A stretch of DNA of 64,000 nucleotides from Pantoea piersonii. Lineage in GTDB: Bacteria > Pseudomonadota > Gammaproteobacteria > Enterobacterales > Enterobacteriaceae. Below the pieces are notes generated by a model. It saw only the letters and a list, made by a program, of their open reading frames with translations, searched no databases and was not told where the DNA came from. Of the stretch, positions 9,791 to 20,371 are shown piece by piece. The translations under genes were made by a program, and so were the position numbers. How positions within the stretch are numbered: position 1 is the stretch's first letter; every line of letters starts with the position of its first letter. The stretch lies in contig NZ_RARB01000001.1 in NCBI RefSeq assembly GCF_003612015.1, forward strand, positions 62,001-126,000. Reading direction: 5' to 3'.

Positions 9791-10883
9791 AGTTTTACTC
9801 TATTGCCGTCCCGGTTTTGAAAAAGAGTGCGCGGCGGAAATCGCCGCCAGAGCCGCCGAGCGTGAAATCTATGGTTTCCCGCGGGTTAAAGAGAACAGCG
9901 GTTACGTACTGTTCGAATGTTATCAGCACGAAGAGGCGGATCGTCTGGTGCGCGATCTCCCTTTCGATACGCTGATTTTTGCCCGCCAGATGCTGGTGGT
10001 CGGCGAGCTGCTGAAAGATTTGCCGCCGGACGATCGCATTGCGCCGATTGTCGGCATGTTGACCGGCGTGGTCGAGAAGGGCGGCGAGCTGCGCGTCGAG
10101 GTGCCGGACACCAACGAAGCGAAAGAGCTGACGAAGTTTTGCCGCAAGTTCACCGTGCCGCTGCGCGCCAGCCTGCGCGAAGCGGGGATCCTGCTCAATT
10201 ACGAAAGCCCGAAGCGCCCGGTGGTGCATGTCTTCTTTATTGCGCCTGGCGCCTGCTACGTCGGCTACTCGTTTGTCGGCAACAACTCGCCGTTCTATAT
10301 GGGCATTCCGCGCCTGAAGTTCCCGGCCGATGCGCCGAGCCGCTCCACGCTGAAGCTGGAAGAGGCGTTCCACGTTTTTATCCCCGCCGACGAGTGGGAT
10401 GAACGCCTGGCGGGCGGTATGCACGCGGTCGATCTCGGTGCCTGTCCCGGCGGCTGGACCTATCAGCTGGTGAAGCGCAGCATGTGGGTGTACGCAGTTG
10501 ATAACGGCCCGATGGCGCCGAGCCTGATGGATACCGGACAGGTGACGCACTGCCGCGAAGACGGCTTTAAGTTTCGCCCGACGCGTAATAACAACGACTG
10601 GCTGGTGTGCGACATGGTAGAGAAGCCGGTGCGCGTCGCCAACCTGATGACCGAATGGCTGGTCAACGGCTGGTGCCGCGAGGCGATCTTCAACCTCAAG
10701 CTGCCGATGAAAAAGCGCTACGAAGAGGTGACGCAGAACCTGGCGATGATCGACGAGGCGCTGAAGGCGCAGGGCATTAACGCCCAGATTCGCGCCCGCC
10801 AGCTCTACCACGACCGCGAAGAGGTCACGGTTCATATTCGCCGCATCTGGGGCGCGATCCCTGGCCGCCGCGACGAACGTTAA
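9783..10883 (+). CDS. rlmM: 23S rRNA 2'-O-ribose C2498 methyltransferase RlmM
   Basis: AdoMet-dependent enzyme that methylates the ribose of C2498 in 23S rRNA. It has an N-terminal THUMP-like RNA-binding region and a C-terminal Rossmann methyltransferase domain with the AdoMet motif [14 protein letters not shown]. The K-D-K-E type catalytic residues are expected, including the lysine in [12 protein letters not shown]. Its 366 residues equal the E. coli length. The start ATG at 9783 lies inside the end of ygdD. It converges with xni with only 3 bp between the stop codons. Confidence 0.95.
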   Translation: MNKVLLYCRPGFEKECAAEIAARAAEREIYGFPRVKENSGYVLFECYQHEEADRLVRDLPFDTLIFARQMLVVGELLKDLPPDDRIAPIVGMLTGVVEKGGELRVEVPDTNEAKELTKFCRKFTVPLRASLREAGILLNYESPKRPVVHVFFIAPGACYVGYSFVGNNSPFYMGIPRLKFPADAPSRSTLKLEEAFHVFIPADEWDERLAGGMHAVDLGACPGGWTYQLVKRSMWVYAVDNGPMAPSLMDTGQVTHCREDGFKFRPTRNNNDWLVCDMVEKPVRVANLMTEWLVNGWCREAIFNLKLPMKKRYEEVTQNLAMIDEALKAQGINAQIRARQLYHDREEVTVHIRRIWGAIPGRRDER

Positions 10884-10886
10884 GCG

Positions 10887-11663
10887 TCAGGCCGGGCGCT
10901 GCGCCGCCTGGCCTTCATAACGCAGCGTTTTCAGATTGCCCTGTAACACCAGATCCTGCTTCAGCACCGCAACCTGTCGGCTGATTAAGGCTGACTCGCG
11001 GCCAGCCGCCAGCTTCGCGCGCCATTTCTCCGGTACGTTATCAAGCTGCGCATAGATATCATCCAGCGACCCAAATGTCTGCAACAGCGTTTTTGCGCTT
11101 TTCGGGCCGATGCCCGCTACGCCGGGAATTTTGCTGCTGCTGATGCCGCACAGTCCCCAGTAATCGGGCAGCCGCTGCGGCGCAACGCCGAACTCGTTTT
11201 CAATAAAGGGCAGATCCAGCCAGCGCTTCTGGAAATAGTCGCGGATGCGAATCTGCGGCGCGAGCAGCTGGCAATAGCCTTTATCGGTGGAGACGATGGT
11301 GGCCTGATGGCCCGCCTGCGCCATTTTTACCGCCAGCGTGGCCGCCAGATCGTCCGCTTCGTCCGCTCCGGCGATCCAGCAACTGACGCCTGCGCGGCGG
11401 AACGCCTCCTGCAGCGCGGGCAGTTCAGCCTGCAGATCTTCCGGCATCGGCGGTCGACCGCTTTTATAGTCCGGAAACAGCTGATGACGCCAGCCCTGAT
11501 GGCGCTGTTCGCTGTCGAAGACCGCTACGACGTGAGTCGGCTGCGTATGCCCCAGAAGCTGGCGCAGCGCCGCGAGGCAACCCTCGACGCAGGGCGATCC
11601 CTGTACTGCGTGCAGACGACGTATCAGGTTGAGCGCGTCTACGATAAGAAGGTGAAATGACAT
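10887..11663 (-). CDS. xni: Flap endonuclease Xni (exonuclease IX)
   Basis: Structure-specific 5' flap endonuclease related to the 5'-3' exonuclease domain of DNA polymerase I. Acidic metal-binding residues are visible in [20 protein letters not shown] and STDKGYCQL, and the helix-hairpin-helix region in [21 protein letters not shown]. Its 258 residues are slightly more than E. coli (251). The C-terminal tail beyond [14 protein letters not shown] varies. Confidence 0.93.
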   Translation of the reverse strand: MSFHLLIVDALNLIRRLHAVQGSPCVEGCLAALRQLLGHTQPTHVVAVFDSEQRHQGWRHQLFPDYKSGRPPMPEDLQAELPALQEAFRRAGVSCWIAGADEADDLAATLAVKMAQAGHQATIVSTDKGYCQLLAPQIRIRDYFQKRWLDLPFIENEFGVAPQRLPDYWGLCGISSSKIPGVAGIGPKSAKTLLQTFGSLDDIYAQLDNVPEKWRAKLAAGRESALISRQVAVLKQDLVLQGNLKTLRYEGQAAQRPA

Positions 11664-11703
11664 AAGCTAAACGGCAGCCCGTATGAGCTGCCTTCCTTGC
11701 GTT

Positions 11704-13065
11704 TTATTTAATGATCTCATAGCAGGGGATATAGGCGGTGCCCGGCAGCTTCATACGGTGCTGGGCGACAAATCCCTGCAGCAGCTCATCCATGCGGCGC
11801 ATAATGTCCGGCTCGCCATGCAGTTTATACGGCCCTTTTTCCCGGATCTCGCGTATGCCGATCTCTTTCACGTTTCCGGCGACGATGCCGGAGAAGGCGC
11901 GTCGCAGGTCAGCCGCCAGCTGCTCCGCGGGCTGGTTGGTATAGAGATTGAGATTGGCCATATTTTCATGCGTCGGCAGAAATGGCTTTTGCAGATCGGG
12001 CGAGATGCGGATTGACCAGTTGAAGCTGTAGGCGTCACCGGTTTCCCGACGATACTCTTTCACCTGCGGCATCGCTTTTTTCATCAGACGCGCCACTTCG
12101 GCGGCATCATCAATGACGATCTTGTAGTGTTTGCGCGCCGCTTCGCCCAGCGTATTGACGATAAAGTCGTCGAGCACGTGGAAGTAGTCGGCGCTCTCCT
12201 GCGGTCCGGTGAGGATAAGCGGCAGCACCTGCTCGTGGTTCTGCGGGTTCATCATAATTCCCAGCAGATAGAGCAGCTCCTCCGCTGTGCCCACGCCGCC
12301 CGGGAAGATAATGATGCCGTGCGCGATGCGCACAAAGGCTTCCAGGCGTTTTTCGATATCCGGCATGATGATGAGTTCATTCACCAGCGGGTTAGGCGGC
12401 TCAGCGGCGATAATTGACGGCTCGGTCAGCCCGATAAAGCGGCTGTCGCGGTAGCGCTGCTGCGCATGGCCTACCGCTGCGCCTTTCATCGGCGCTTCCA
12501 TTACGCCTGGCCCGCAGCCGGTGCAGATATTCAGCTCGCGCAGGCCCAACTGGGTGCCGACGTTGCGGCAGTATTGATACTCCACCGCGTTGATCGAGTG
12601 GCCGCCCCAGCAGACAACGGTATTGGGATACTCACCGACGTGCAGCGCGCGCGCGTTGCGCAGTATAGAGAAAACCTGGTTAGTGATATGCGCCGAATCT
12701 TCCGGCGCCGCCTCCTGCATCCCGGCAATCGACAGCTGGCCGTTAACGAAAAGAATGTCGCGCAGTACGGCAAACAGGTTGGCCTGCAGCGAGCGGATAA
12801 TGCGACCGTCAACAAACGCCTCTTCCGGCGGATTGATCAGTTCCAGCTTTACGCCGCGTTCGCGACGCAGCACGTTAATATCGAAGTTTTCAAAGCGGGA
12901 AAGCAGTTCGTGGCTGCTGTCGGTCTGACTGCCTGAATTCAGCACGGCGAGCGAGCAGTTACGAAACAGCTGGTAAAGATCGCTGCTCGCCGTGCGCTTG
13001 AGCATGTCCACTTCCAGCTGAGACAGCAGATCCATCGAGCCAAGAGGGCTGATATGCGTAATCAA
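11704..13065 (-). CDS. ppnN: Pyrimidine/purine nucleotide 5'-monophosphate nucleosidase PpnN
   Basis: Nucleosidase that cleaves nucleoside monophosphates to base and ribose 5-phosphate and binds (p)ppGpp in E. coli. The LOG-family motif [15 protein letters not shown] is present, along with [21 protein letters not shown] chose a TTG start at 13065: GGAG lies 5 nt upstream and the product begins with [11 protein letters not shown] as in E. coli, giving 453 residues (E. coli 454). The frame is open to 13407, but that extension has no family support. A hairpin (11673-11692) separates it from xni. Confidence 0.92.
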   Translation of the reverse strand: MITHISPLGSMDLLSQLEVDMLKRTASSDLYQLFRNCSLAVLNSGSQTDSSHELLSRFENFDINVLRRERGVKLELINPPEEAFVDGRIIRSLQANLFAVLRDILFVNGQLSIAGMQEAAPEDSAHITNQVFSILRNARALHVGEYPNTVVCWGGHSINAVEYQYCRNVGTQLGLRELNICTGCGPGVMEAPMKGAAVGHAQQRYRDSRFIGLTEPSIIAAEPPNPLVNELIIMPDIEKRLEAFVRIAHGIIIFPGGVGTAEELLYLLGIMMNPQNHEQVLPLILTGPQESADYFHVLDDFIVNTLGEAARKHYKIVIDDAAEVARLMKKAMPQVKEYRRETGDAYSFNWSIRISPDLQKPFLPTHENMANLNLYTNQPAEQLAADLRRAFSGIVAGNVKEIGIREIREKGPYKLHGEPDIMRRMDELLQGFVAQHRMKLPGTAYIPCYEIIK

Positions 13066-13234
13066 ATGAACTCCGTTACACCCGCCTGGGTGACTAATGA
13101 CACCGCTGTTGCGGTGGCGAAAATTCCTGGCCGACGATCCTCCGATCGCCGCCTTCACCAGAGTGCCTTGTCGACCGTGAATGCTCAAGGGGAACGCAAC
13201 GCCTGACGCGCAGGCTGCGAGAGGACTCGCAAAG

Positions 13235-14080
13235 CTACTGCCGCGCCAGACGAGAATATCCCGGCGTGAAGGGCACGTTGCTGCGCCAGGGGTTAATATC
13301 CAGACCGCCGCGGCGCGTGTAGCGTGCATAGACCGTAAGTTGCTGCGGCTGACAGAAACGCAGCACGTCGTTGAAGATGCGCTCCACGCACTGCTCGTGA
13401 AACTCATTGTGCTGGCGGAAAGAGATAAGGTAGCGCAGCAGCGCTTCGCGGTCGATGCGCGGGCCTTTGTAGCGGATCATCACCGAACCCCAGTCGGGCT
13501 GGTTGGTGATCAAGCAGTTGGATTTCAGCAGATGGCTGACCAGCGTCTCTTCCACCACTTCGCTGCCCGCCGCATCAGCGAGGTAGTCGGCGTTGAAGCT
13601 GTAGTCCGCGATCTCAATATCCTGCTCATCAATGCAGTAACCGCTAAACTGACCGATGGGCTGTCCCTCTACTTCGCTCAGGCGAAACAGCGCGACGCTG
13701 ACGTCGCCCTGCGCGCAGGCGCTGAGATCGCGCTCCAGCGTCTGGCGGACTTCGCCCCAGTCGGCGAAGCGCGTCTGGTTAAAGCTGTTAAGGTAGAGCT
13801 TAAAGCTCTTCGACTCGATAAGATGTTCGCTGGTGGCGTTCAGCACCACTTCGCCCAGCGCGACCTGCGGCACCCCCTTGCTGTTGAGCCAGGAGAGTTC
13901 GTAAAGCGTCCAGATATCTGCGCCCGTAAAGGGCAGCGAATCAGGCATCAGCCCCAGCGGCGTGCGGTTCAGGCTGCGCGGCACCGCCTGCAGCAGGCTG
14001 GGATCGTATTGATCGTGATAGGCTGTGGGTTTGCCCAGGGTCAGGTTGCTCAGCGCCTGATCCTTTTCATATAAAGACAT
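13235..14080 (-). CDS. queF: NADPH-dependent 7-cyano-7-deazaguanine reductase QueF
   Basis: Reduces preQ0 to preQ1 in queuosine biosynthesis. This is the long, type II (YqcD) two-domain form of 281 residues. The thioimide-forming cysteine is in [16 protein letters not shown] and the nearby E-H pair in [17 protein letters not shown]; the N-terminal QueF signature [15 protein letters not shown] is intact. It stands divergent from syd, as in E. coli. Confidence 0.96.
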   Translation of the reverse strand: MSLYEKDQALSNLTLGKPTAYHDQYDPSLLQAVPRSLNRTPLGLMPDSLPFTGADIWTLYELSWLNSKGVPQVALGEVVLNATSEHLIESKSFKLYLNSFNQTRFADWGEVRQTLERDLSACAQGDVSVALFRLSEVEGQPIGQFSGYCIDEQDIEIADYSFNADYLADAAGSEVVEETLVSHLLKSNCLITNQPDWGSVMIRYKGPRIDREALLRYLISFRQHNEFHEQCVERIFNDVLRFCQPQQLTVYARYTRRGGLDINPWRSNVPFTPGYSRLARQ

Positions 14081-14145
14081 AGCGGTTACCCGTCATTCCA
14101 AACAAAGTGGATAAGTGTAACCCATCAGACGTGAGAAAAAGAGTC

Positions 14146-14691
14146 ATGCAACAGACTGTGGATGCCCTGCGCGAATTTACCGCCCGCTATTGCGATGCCT
14201 GGCAGCAGCGCACCGGCCACGCGCCAGCCAGCCAGGCGCTTTATGGCGTGCCGTCCCCCTGTATTATCGCGACCCAGGCTGACGAAGTATGGTGGCAACC
14301 GCAGCCCTTTACCTTGCCCGCCACGCTGGAAGCGGTAGAGCGTGCGCTGGATATAACCCTTCAGCAGGATATCGCCGCCTTTTATACCGCGCAGTTTGCT
14401 GGAGACATGGCGGCGCGCTGCGGGCAGCGGGAACTTTCGCTGTTACAGGTCTGGAGCGAGGAAGATTTTTTGCGCCTGCAGGAGAATCTGATAGGGCATT
14501 TGATCATGAAGCGCCGCCTGAAACAGACGCCGACGCTGTTTATCGCCGCGACTGAATCGGAGCAGGAGATCATTTCGCTCTGCAATCTGTCTGGCGAAGT
14601 GATTCTCGAACAGCCTGGCACGAAAAAACGAGAGGTTTTATCGGAAAATATCCAGAATTTTCTTAAATCTTTACAGGTGGTTATCCCCTGA
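14146..14691 (+). CDS. syd: SecY-interacting protein Syd
   Basis: Cytosolic protein that binds SecY at the membrane and is thought to monitor defective translocons. Starting at ATG 14146 (MQQTVDALREFTARYCDAW) gives 181 residues, the E. coli length, and residues such as ELYGVPSPCI/ALYGVPSPCI and TQFAGDM match. The frame is open from 14107 but that extension overlaps the queF promoter region. The CsrB gene lies downstream on the same strand. Confidence 0.93.
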   Translation: MQQTVDALREFTARYCDAWQQRTGHAPASQALYGVPSPCIIATQADEVWWQPQPFTLPATLEAVERALDITLQQDIAAFYTAQFAGDMAARCGQRELSLLQVWSEEDFLRLQENLIGHLIMKRRLKQTPTLFIAATESEQEIISLCNLSGEVILEQPGTKKREVLSENIQNFLKSLQVVIP

Positions 14692-14715
14692 TTTGCAGAC
14701 AATCGCTAATGGGTT

Positions 14716-14733
14716 TGTGAGATATCTCTTACA
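14716..14733. promoter_or_regulatory. UvrY (BarA/UvrY) response-regulator box upstream of csrB
   Basis: The 18-mer TGTGAGATATCTCTTACA is an imperfect palindrome matching the UvrY/GacA consensus TGTAAGN6CTTACA except for one base. It lies about 170-185 bp upstream of the inferred csrB start, the distance seen in E. coli. A second half-site (TGTGAGAG) follows at 14739. Function is inferred from the consensus and position. Confidence 0.75.
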
Positions 14734-14868
14734 TGCCTTGTGAGAGATTGGCATTTCTATTGGGAGACATCCAGAAGTCTGCAATGTAAAGATATTGTGA
14801 ATCATTAACTTAATGGCGTTACTCCTAAAACTGGTCTATAAACAAATACAGTAACGCTGTTTAGTACC

Positions 14869-14896
14869 TTGTTTATTCAGCGGCCTCTGCCAGAAT
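14869..14896 (+). promoter_or_regulatory. Candidate sigma-70 promoter of csrB
   Basis: TTGTTT (14869-14874), a 16-bp spacer, and CAGAAT (14891-14896) precede the first GGA-rich sequence. It places the start of the RNA near 14900-14903. Confidence 0.5.
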
Positions 14897-14899
14897 AGT

Positions 14900-15219
14900 C
14901 AGCAGTTGGCAGGAAGCCAGAGGATTGAAGATAGCGTCAGGATACGTCATGCCAGGAGGCGGGACCGTAACGGAGCTTACGTCACACGGAAGGCTTCAGG
15001 ATGAAGCAGGATACTCAGGAGAGAGTCAGGGACACCTCCAGGAAGGAGAACGAGAGCCGCATATGATGCGCGGCGGGCCTGGAAGCCAAAGGAATTATCA
15101 GGATGATAAGCGCAGGATGGCGCACAGGAAAAGTTGTCAAGGAAGAGCAGGGAGCATCAGCGTGGCGGGAAAGCTGCAAACGAACCGGGAGCACTGTTTT
15201 AACAGTGCTCCCTTTTTTT
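14900..15219 (+). ncRNA. csrB: CsrB sRNA, antagonist of CsrA
   Basis: About 320 nt between syd and yqcC, the E. coli location. I count about 22 GGA motifs, many as AGGA or CAGGA in small hairpin loops (for example CTTCAGGATGAAG, TATCAGGATGATA), the hallmark of RNAs that titrate CsrA. The stretch AAAGTTGTCAAGGAAGAGCA and the 3' end are nearly identical to E. coli CsrB. It ends in a strong terminator, GGGAGCACTG/CAGTGCTCCC (15187-15212), followed by T7. The 5' end is inferred. Confidence 0.95.
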
Positions 15220-15280
15220 GCGCGCGCGTCTGGCGGTGGTATGCTTGCCGCCCCCATTTATTGCTCGCTGGAGGTGGCGC

Positions 15281-15604
15281 ATGACCCTTTTACTGTTACA
15301 ACGGCTGGAGCAGCTCGAAACCCTGATGCGCGATCATCATCACTGGCAGGAGACGCCCCCGTCCGCCAGCGCGCTCGCCAGCAACCAGCCTTTCTGTCTT
15401 GATACGCTGGAGCCGCTCGAGTGGCTCCAGTGGGTACTGATCCCGCGTATGCGGGCGCTTATCGCTGCGCAGCAGCCGCTGCCGCAAAATTTCGCCATCG
15501 CGCCCTATTTTGAAATCGCGCTGACCTCCGCTACGCCAGGCCACGCGCCAATCCTGCACAGCCTGACGCAGCTCGATGCGCTGTTTATGGACGATCCCGC
15601 CTGA
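15281..15604 (+). CDS. yqcC: YqcC family protein
   Basis: 107-residue all-helical DUF446 protein of unknown function. I chose the ATG at 15281 (MTLLLLQRLEQLETLMRDHHHWQ) because the family begins there and the product length matches E. coli YqcC (109). The family core EPLEWLQWVLIPRMRALIAAQQPLP is clear. Its TGA stop overlaps the truC ATG (TGATG), so the two are translationally coupled. Confidence 0.9.
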   Translation: MTLLLLQRLEQLETLMRDHHHWQETPPSASALASNQPFCLDTLEPLEWLQWVLIPRMRALIAAQQPLPQNFAIAPYFEIALTSATPGHAPILHSLTQLDALFMDDPA

Positions 15605-16380
15605 TGCTGGAAATTATCTATCAGGATCAATGGCTGGTGGCGGTTAACAAGCCTGCCGGCTGGCTGGTGCATCGCAGCTGGCTGGATCGCAAAGAAAAAG
15701 TTGTGGTGATGCAGACCGTGCGCGATCAGATTGGCCAGCACGTCTTTACTGCGCATCGTCTCGACCGCCCAACCTCCGGCGTACTGCTGATGGGCCTCTC
15801 CAGCGAGGTGGGGCGTTTGCTGGCGCAGCAGTTCGAGCAGCATCAGATGAAGAAAACCTATCACGCCGTCACGCGCGGCTGGCTGCAGGAGAGCGGCACG
15901 CTCGACTATCCGCTGGTGGAAGAGCTGGACAAGATCGCCGATAAGTTTGCGACGGAAGCGCGTACGGCGCAGCCGGCGGTGACCGATTATCAGGCGCTGG
16001 CCTGGGCAGAGATGCCGGTACCGATTGGCCGCTATACGAGCGCGCGCTACAGCCTGATGCAGCTCTCTCCGCGCACTGGCCGCAAGCATCAGCTGCGTCG
16101 TCATATGGCGCATCTGCGCCATCCGATCATCGGCGACACCACCCACGGCGATCTGCGGCAAAACCGCGGCGCGGCACAGCATTTCGGCGCCAGTCGCCTG
16201 ATGCTGCACGCCAGCAGCCTGGCGCTGACGCACCCGATAACCGGCGAGCCGCTGGTGATCCGTGCCGGTCTGGATGCGGTCTGGCGGCAGATGGCCCGGC
16301 AATTTGGCTGGCAGGAGGCGCTCGCCGCCGCAGGGCTTGAGTTTGCCGACGCGACAGGCGAGGATAGCACCTCAGTTTAA
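15604..16380 (+). CDS. truC: tRNA pseudouridine(65) synthase TruC
   Basis: Isomerises U65 in tRNA-Ile and tRNA-Asp to pseudouridine. RluA/RsuA-type fold with the catalytic aspartate in the motif [14 protein letters not shown] and the later conserved [13 protein letters not shown]. 258 residues compare with 260 in E. coli. It sits in the yqcC-truC-yqcA operon with overlapping or close gene boundaries. Confidence 0.95.
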   Translation: MLEIIYQDQWLVAVNKPAGWLVHRSWLDRKEKVVVMQTVRDQIGQHVFTAHRLDRPTSGVLLMGLSSEVGRLLAQQFEQHQMKKTYHAVTRGWLQESGTLDYPLVEELDKIADKFATEARTAQPAVTDYQALAWAEMPVPIGRYTSARYSLMQLSPRTGRKHQLRRHMAHLRHPIIGDTTHGDLRQNRGAAQHFGASRLMLHASSLALTHPITGEPLVIRAGLDAVWRQMARQFGWQEALAAAGLEFADATGEDSTSV

Positions 16381-16391
16381 GGAGCAGGCAC

Positions 16392-16838
16392 ATGGCGAAG
16401 ATTGGCATTTTTGTAGGCACAGTATATGGCAACGCGCTGCTGGTAGCGGAAGAGGCGCAGCCGATTTTACAGGCCCAGGGGCACGACGTTGCGGTGTATG
16501 ACGATCCGACGTTAGCGCAGTGGCAAAATTACAGCAGCGAAGTGGCGCTGGTGATCACCTCGACAACCGGGCAGGGCAATTTTCCGGACAATATCGCCGC
16601 TCTTTATCAGGATGTGAAAGATAAGCTGGGCTATCAGCCGGAGCTGCGTTACGGCGTTATCGCGCTGGGCGACAGCAGCTACGATCACTTCTGCGGCGCA
16701 GGCAAAACCTTCGACGCGCTCCTGCAGGAGCAAAGCGCGAAGCGTATCGGCGAGGTGCTGCTGGTGGATGCGACCGAAGACCCCGAGCCAGAGTCGGTCA
16801 CCTCTCCCTGGGTTGAGGCCTGGGGAAAACAGCTCTGA
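16392..16838 (+). CDS. yqcA: Flavodoxin YqcA
   Basis: Small FMN-binding flavodoxin of 148 residues (E. coli 149). The phosphate-binding loop is seen as [15 protein letters not shown], and the flavin-contacting loops as [12 protein letters not shown] and [14 protein letters not shown]. Its physiological partner is not established. It is the last gene of the yqcC-truC-yqcA unit, followed by a hairpin shared with the convergent garD. Confidence 0.93.
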   Translation: MAKIGIFVGTVYGNALLVAEEAQPILQAQGHDVAVYDDPTLAQWQNYSSEVALVITSTTGQGNFPDNIAALYQDVKDKLGYQPELRYGVIALGDSSYDHFCGAGKTFDALLQEQSAKRIGEVLLVDATEDPEPESVTSPWVEAWGKQL

Positions 16839-16845
16839 GTTAACG

Positions 16846-16875
16846 GCGCCCTGTGTCGGAATCGATGCAGGGCGC
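16846..16875. terminator. Hairpin between convergent yqcA and garD
   Basis: GCGCCCTG (16846-16853) pairs with CAGGGCGC (16868-16875). There is no T-run, so it is a candidate factor-assisted or bidirectional terminator only. Confidence 0.5.
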
Positions 16876-16882
16876 GCGCTTA

Positions 16883-18445
16883 TCAGGTTACCGGTGCCGG
16901 ATTGAACACCGCCAGCTGGTTGCGAATGCCCCAGCGATCCGACCAGGTTTGCTGGCGACCGCTGGCGATCTCCAGAATCAGCCGGAAGAGTCGCCAGCCG
17001 ACCTGCTCAATCGTCTCTTCGCCCGTGGCGATAGTACCCGCATTAATATCCATCAGATCGTGCCAGCGATCGGCCAGCGCGTTACGCGTCGCCATCTTGA
17101 TAACCGGAATCGCCGCCAGACCGTAAGGCGTGCCGCGTCCGGTGGTAAACACCTGCAGCGTAATGCCCGACGCCATCTGCTGCGTGCCGCAGACAAAATC
17201 GCTGGCGGGCGTGGCGGCGTAGATCAGCCCGCGCCGCGTCGGGCGCTGACCCGGCGACAGCACTTCGACAATCGCGCTGCGGCCCGATTTGGCGATGGAG
17301 CCGAGCGCTTTTTCCACCACGTTAGCCAGTCCGCCTTTTTTATTGCCGGGTGAGGGATTGGCGCTACGGTCGGTTTTGCCCTGATCGAGATAGTCGTCAT
17401 ACCATGCCATCTCCTCCAGCAGCCGCCTGCCTACCTCTTCATTAATCACGCGCGGCGTCAGCAGGTGAATCGCATCGCGCACTTCGGTCACTTCGGAGAA
17501 CATCACCGTCGCGCCGCAGCGCACCAGCAGATCGGAGGCGAAGCCTACGGCGGGGTTGGCAGTCACGCCGGAAAAGGCGTCGCTGCCGCCGCACTGCATG
17601 CCGACGATCAGCTCTGAGGCGGGGCAGGTTTCGCGCTGGCGCTGATTAAGGCGTTCAAGGTGCCTTTTCGCCACGCTGAGGATCTCTTCCACCATTGCAC
17701 CGAAGCCGATATGGCGTTCATCCTGTAAGCGCACGATATCGCTCTCATCCAGCGAGATCGCCTGTACGTCATCGGTGCCGGTCAGCAGCCGCTCGGGCTG
17801 CAGTTTTTCGCAGCCGAGGCTGACCACCATGATTTCGCCGCCGAAGTTGGCGTTCAGCGCCAGGTTATGAATGGTGCGAATCGGTACCACCGCCGCCGGC
17901 GCGTTAATCGCCACGCCGCAGCCGTAAAGGTGGTTCAGCGCCACCACGCCATCGACGTTGGGGTAGTTCGGCAGCAGTTCGCGCTCAATAATCTGCACCA
18001 CATAGTCCACCACGCCCGCTACGCAGTGCACGCTGGTGGTAATGCCGAGCAGGTTGCGCGTGCCGACGCTGCCGTCTGCGTTGCGATAGCCTTCGAAGGT
18101 GTAGCCTTCCAGCGGCGGCAGATCGGGGGGAACATTAGTCGCGAGCGGCAGGGTGGCAAGCGGCGGCGCTTCGGGCAGCGCCACCAGCGACTCGTCAATC
18201 CAGCTGCCCGGCGCAATATCGCGCAGGGCATAGCCGATCACTTCGCCATAGCGAAGGATAGGCGCGCCCTGCGGAATCGGCGCGAGCGCCACTTTATGCC
18301 CTTGCGGGACATGCTCCGTCAGCGTCAGCCCGTCGGGAAATTGGGTGCCAGCCGGCAACCCCTGGTTATTGACCACGATCGCGACATTGTCATCCTCATG
18401 GACTTTGATACGGAGCGGTGGCTCATTTAGCATTCGGTTCATCAC
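16883..18445 (-). CDS. garD: Galactarate dehydratase GarD
   Basis: Iron-dependent dehydratase that converts galactarate to 5-keto-4-deoxy-D-glucarate, the first catabolic step. An N-terminal SAF-like domain (residues about 12-90) is joined to the large UxaA-type catalytic domain with conserved stretches such as [20 protein letters not shown] and [18 protein letters not shown]. Its 520 residues match E. coli (523). It is divergent from the gudP-garK operon, so both arms of the pathway share one 570-bp control region. Confidence 0.96.
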   Translation of the reverse strand: MMNRMLNEPPLRIKVHEDDNVAIVVNNQGLPAGTQFPDGLTLTEHVPQGHKVALAPIPQGAPILRYGEVIGYALRDIAPGSWIDESLVALPEAPPLATLPLATNVPPDLPPLEGYTFEGYRNADGSVGTRNLLGITTSVHCVAGVVDYVVQIIERELLPNYPNVDGVVALNHLYGCGVAINAPAAVVPIRTIHNLALNANFGGEIMVVSLGCEKLQPERLLTGTDDVQAISLDESDIVRLQDERHIGFGAMVEEILSVAKRHLERLNQRQRETCPASELIVGMQCGGSDAFSGVTANPAVGFASDLLVRCGATVMFSEVTEVRDAIHLLTPRVINEEVGRRLLEEMAWYDDYLDQGKTDRSANPSPGNKKGGLANVVEKALGSIAKSGRSAIVEVLSPGQRPTRRGLIYAATPASDFVCGTQQMASGITLQVFTTGRGTPYGLAAIPVIKMATRNALADRWHDLMDINAGTIATGEETIEQVGWRLFRLILEIASGRQQTWSDRWGIRNQLAVFNPAPVT

Positions 18446-19015
18446 TCACCTTCCAGTCATGCGCGAGTTTATTAATAACCTGTCTGCGCGGATGAGATAG
18501 CCCGCGTTCAGGCTTTATCACTGGCCTGGCGCGCCGTACATGGCGGCGCGCTATCGTTCTTCATTACGCACATCGGATTTGCCAGCTTCAGTATATGAAG
18601 CAGCCTTCTCTGCCGCATTGTGCAACTGACCGGCATTTCAGCGCGTTTCCACCTCTTTTTGGTTCGCTTTCCCAAACGCAAGTGAAGAGTCTCACAAAGG
18701 TGCCTGCCTCCGCTTAAAAAATAGCCATTTCTCGCTGAAAAAAACGCTTTCCGTGAAGCGCGCCGCAGTCGATTGGGCAACTGCCAGACAATGCGTGCTA
18801 AACGGCCTTAATTGTCAGGCGTTCTTCCAGTGTCACCGCCTTTTACCATTCCTATACTGGCTTTCGTTATACGACGTTAGGTTATTCGTCACGACGCACT
18901 ATCGGTTTGCCCCTATAAAAAATCGCCGTGTTTAACCCGACTTCTCTCTGATACCCAACGCGATGTGTATGCAGTCAGAGCGAATGTAGCGAACGCTATA
19001 TTTCAGGAGTGCATC
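18446..19015. promoter_or_regulatory. garD-gudP divergent control region
   Basis: 570 bp without a supported gene; short open frames here lack ribosome sites and family resemblance. It must hold both divergent promoters. A CRP-type site is at 18681-18696. In E. coli the gar and gud operons are activated by CdaR; I see no site I can assign to CdaR by eye. A good Shine-Dalgarno (CAGGAG) for gudP is at the right end. Confidence 0.6.
18681..18696. promoter_or_regulatory. Candidate CRP-cAMP site
   Basis: AGTGAAGAGTCTCACA matches TGTGA-N6-TCACA at 9 of 10 conserved positions. It lies roughly mid-way in the divergent region, about 320 bp upstream of gudP and 236 bp upstream of garD. Catabolite control of sugar-acid use would be expected. 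Confidence 0.5.
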
Positions 19016-20362
19016 ATGAATAGTTACAGCCAGACGGCGGAAGCGGTGCAGAAGCGCACCAATGCCCGCTACTGGATCGTGGTGATGTTGTTTATCGTCA
19101 CCTCGTTCAACTACGGCGACCGCGCCACCATTTCGATCGCCGGTTCCGCCATGTCAAAAGATATCGGTCTGGATTCTGTCGGACTGGGCTACATCTTCTC
19201 AGCATTCTCATGGGCTTATGTTATTGGCCAAATCCCTGGCGGCTGGTTGCTGGACCGCTTCGGCTCAAAACGCGTCTATTTCTGGAGCATCTTTACCTGG
19301 TCGCTCTTTACCCTGCTACAAGGCTTCGTCGATATCTTCAGCGGCTTCGGCATTATCGTTTCGCTGTTCCTGCTGCGTTTTATGGTCGGCCTGGCCGAAG
19401 CGCCTTCTTTCCCTGGCAACAGCCGTATCGTCGCGGCCTGGTTCCCGGCGCAGGAGCGCGGCACCGCAGTAGCAATTTTCAACTCCGCGCAGTATTTCGC
19501 CACGGTCATCTTTGCGCCGATCATGGGCTGGCTGGTCGCTAAGGTGGGCTGGTCGCATGTGTTCTGGTTTATGGGCGGCCTCGGCATCATTCTCAGCTTT
19601 ATCTGGCTGAAAGTGATCCACGATCCCAATGACCATCCTGGCGTGAATAAAGCCGAGCTGGAGTATATGGAGCAGGGCGGCGCGCTGATCAATATGGATG
19701 CGAAAAAGAGCGAGCATAAGGTCAGCTGGGCTGAGAAGTGGTATCAGATCAAACAGCTGCTCACCTCACGCATGATGGTGGGCATCTATCTCGGGCAGTA
19801 CTGCATCAATGCGCTGACCTACTTTTTTATCACCTGGTTCCCGGTCTATCTGGTGCAGGCGCGCGGCATGTCGATTCTGAAAGCCGGGATGATCGCCTCG
19901 ATTCCAGCGGTGTGCGGCTTCCTTGGCGGCGTGCTCGGCGGCGTTATCTCCGATTATCTGATGCGTAAAACCGGCTCGCTCAACATTGCGCGCAAAACCC
20001 CTATCGTGCTCGGCATGCTGCTCTCTATCAGCATGGTGATGTGTAACTACAGCGATACGGAGTGGGTGGTGGTGTTCTTTATGGCGCTCGCCTTCTTCGG
20101 CAAAGGCATCGGCGCGCTGGGCTGGGCGGTCATGGCGGATACCGCGCCGAAAGAGATCAGCGGCCTGAGCGGCGGCCTGTTCAATATGTTCGGCAACTTA
20201 TCCGGCATCGTGACGCCTATCGCTATCGGCTACATCATCGCCACCAGCGGCTCGTTTGAAGGCGCGCTGGTTTATGTGGGCATCCATGCGTTTATCGCCG
20301 CGTTCAGCTTCCTGGTGATTGCGGGCGATATCAAACGTATCGAACTGAAACACCGGACATAA
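19016..20362 (+). CDS. gudP: Glucarate/galactarate MFS transporter GudP
   Basis: Inner-membrane anion:cation symporter of the major facilitator superfamily (ACS family) importing glucarate and galactarate. About 12 hydrophobic segments are visible; the family signature SFNYGDRATISIAG lies just after the first helix and GGWLLDRFGSKRVY is the loop 2-3 motif. The ATG at 19016 has CAGGAG upstream and gives 448 residues; the frame is open further upstream without support. It heads the operon gudP-gudX-gudD-garL-garR-garK. Confidence 0.93.
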   Translation: MNSYSQTAEAVQKRTNARYWIVVMLFIVTSFNYGDRATISIAGSAMSKDIGLDSVGLGYIFSAFSWAYVIGQIPGGWLLDRFGSKRVYFWSIFTWSLFTLLQGFVDIFSGFGIIVSLFLLRFMVGLAEAPSFPGNSRIVAAWFPAQERGTAVAIFNSAQYFATVIFAPIMGWLVAKVGWSHVFWFMGGLGIILSFIWLKVIHDPNDHPGVNKAELEYMEQGGALINMDAKKSEHKVSWAEKWYQIKQLLTSRMMVGIYLGQYCINALTYFFITWFPVYLVQARGMSILKAGMIASIPAVCGFLGGVLGGVISDYLMRKTGSLNIARKTPIVLGMLLSISMVMCNYSDTEWVVVFFMALAFFGKGIGALGWAVMADTAPKEISGLSGGLFNMFGNLSGIVTPIAIGYIIATSGSFEGALVYVGIHAFIAAFSFLVIAGDIKRIELKHRT

Positions 20363-20371
20363 GGAGAGAAT

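Noticed and set aside
9795..10835. 346-codon minus-strand open frame over rlmM
   Set aside because: Antisense shadow of a well-supported gene with GC-biased third positions; composition rich in Arg, His and Ala, typical of shadows.
18508..18935. Open frames in the garD-gudP control region
   Set aside because: They lack ribosome sites, overlap each other on both strands, and lie where divergent promoters must be.
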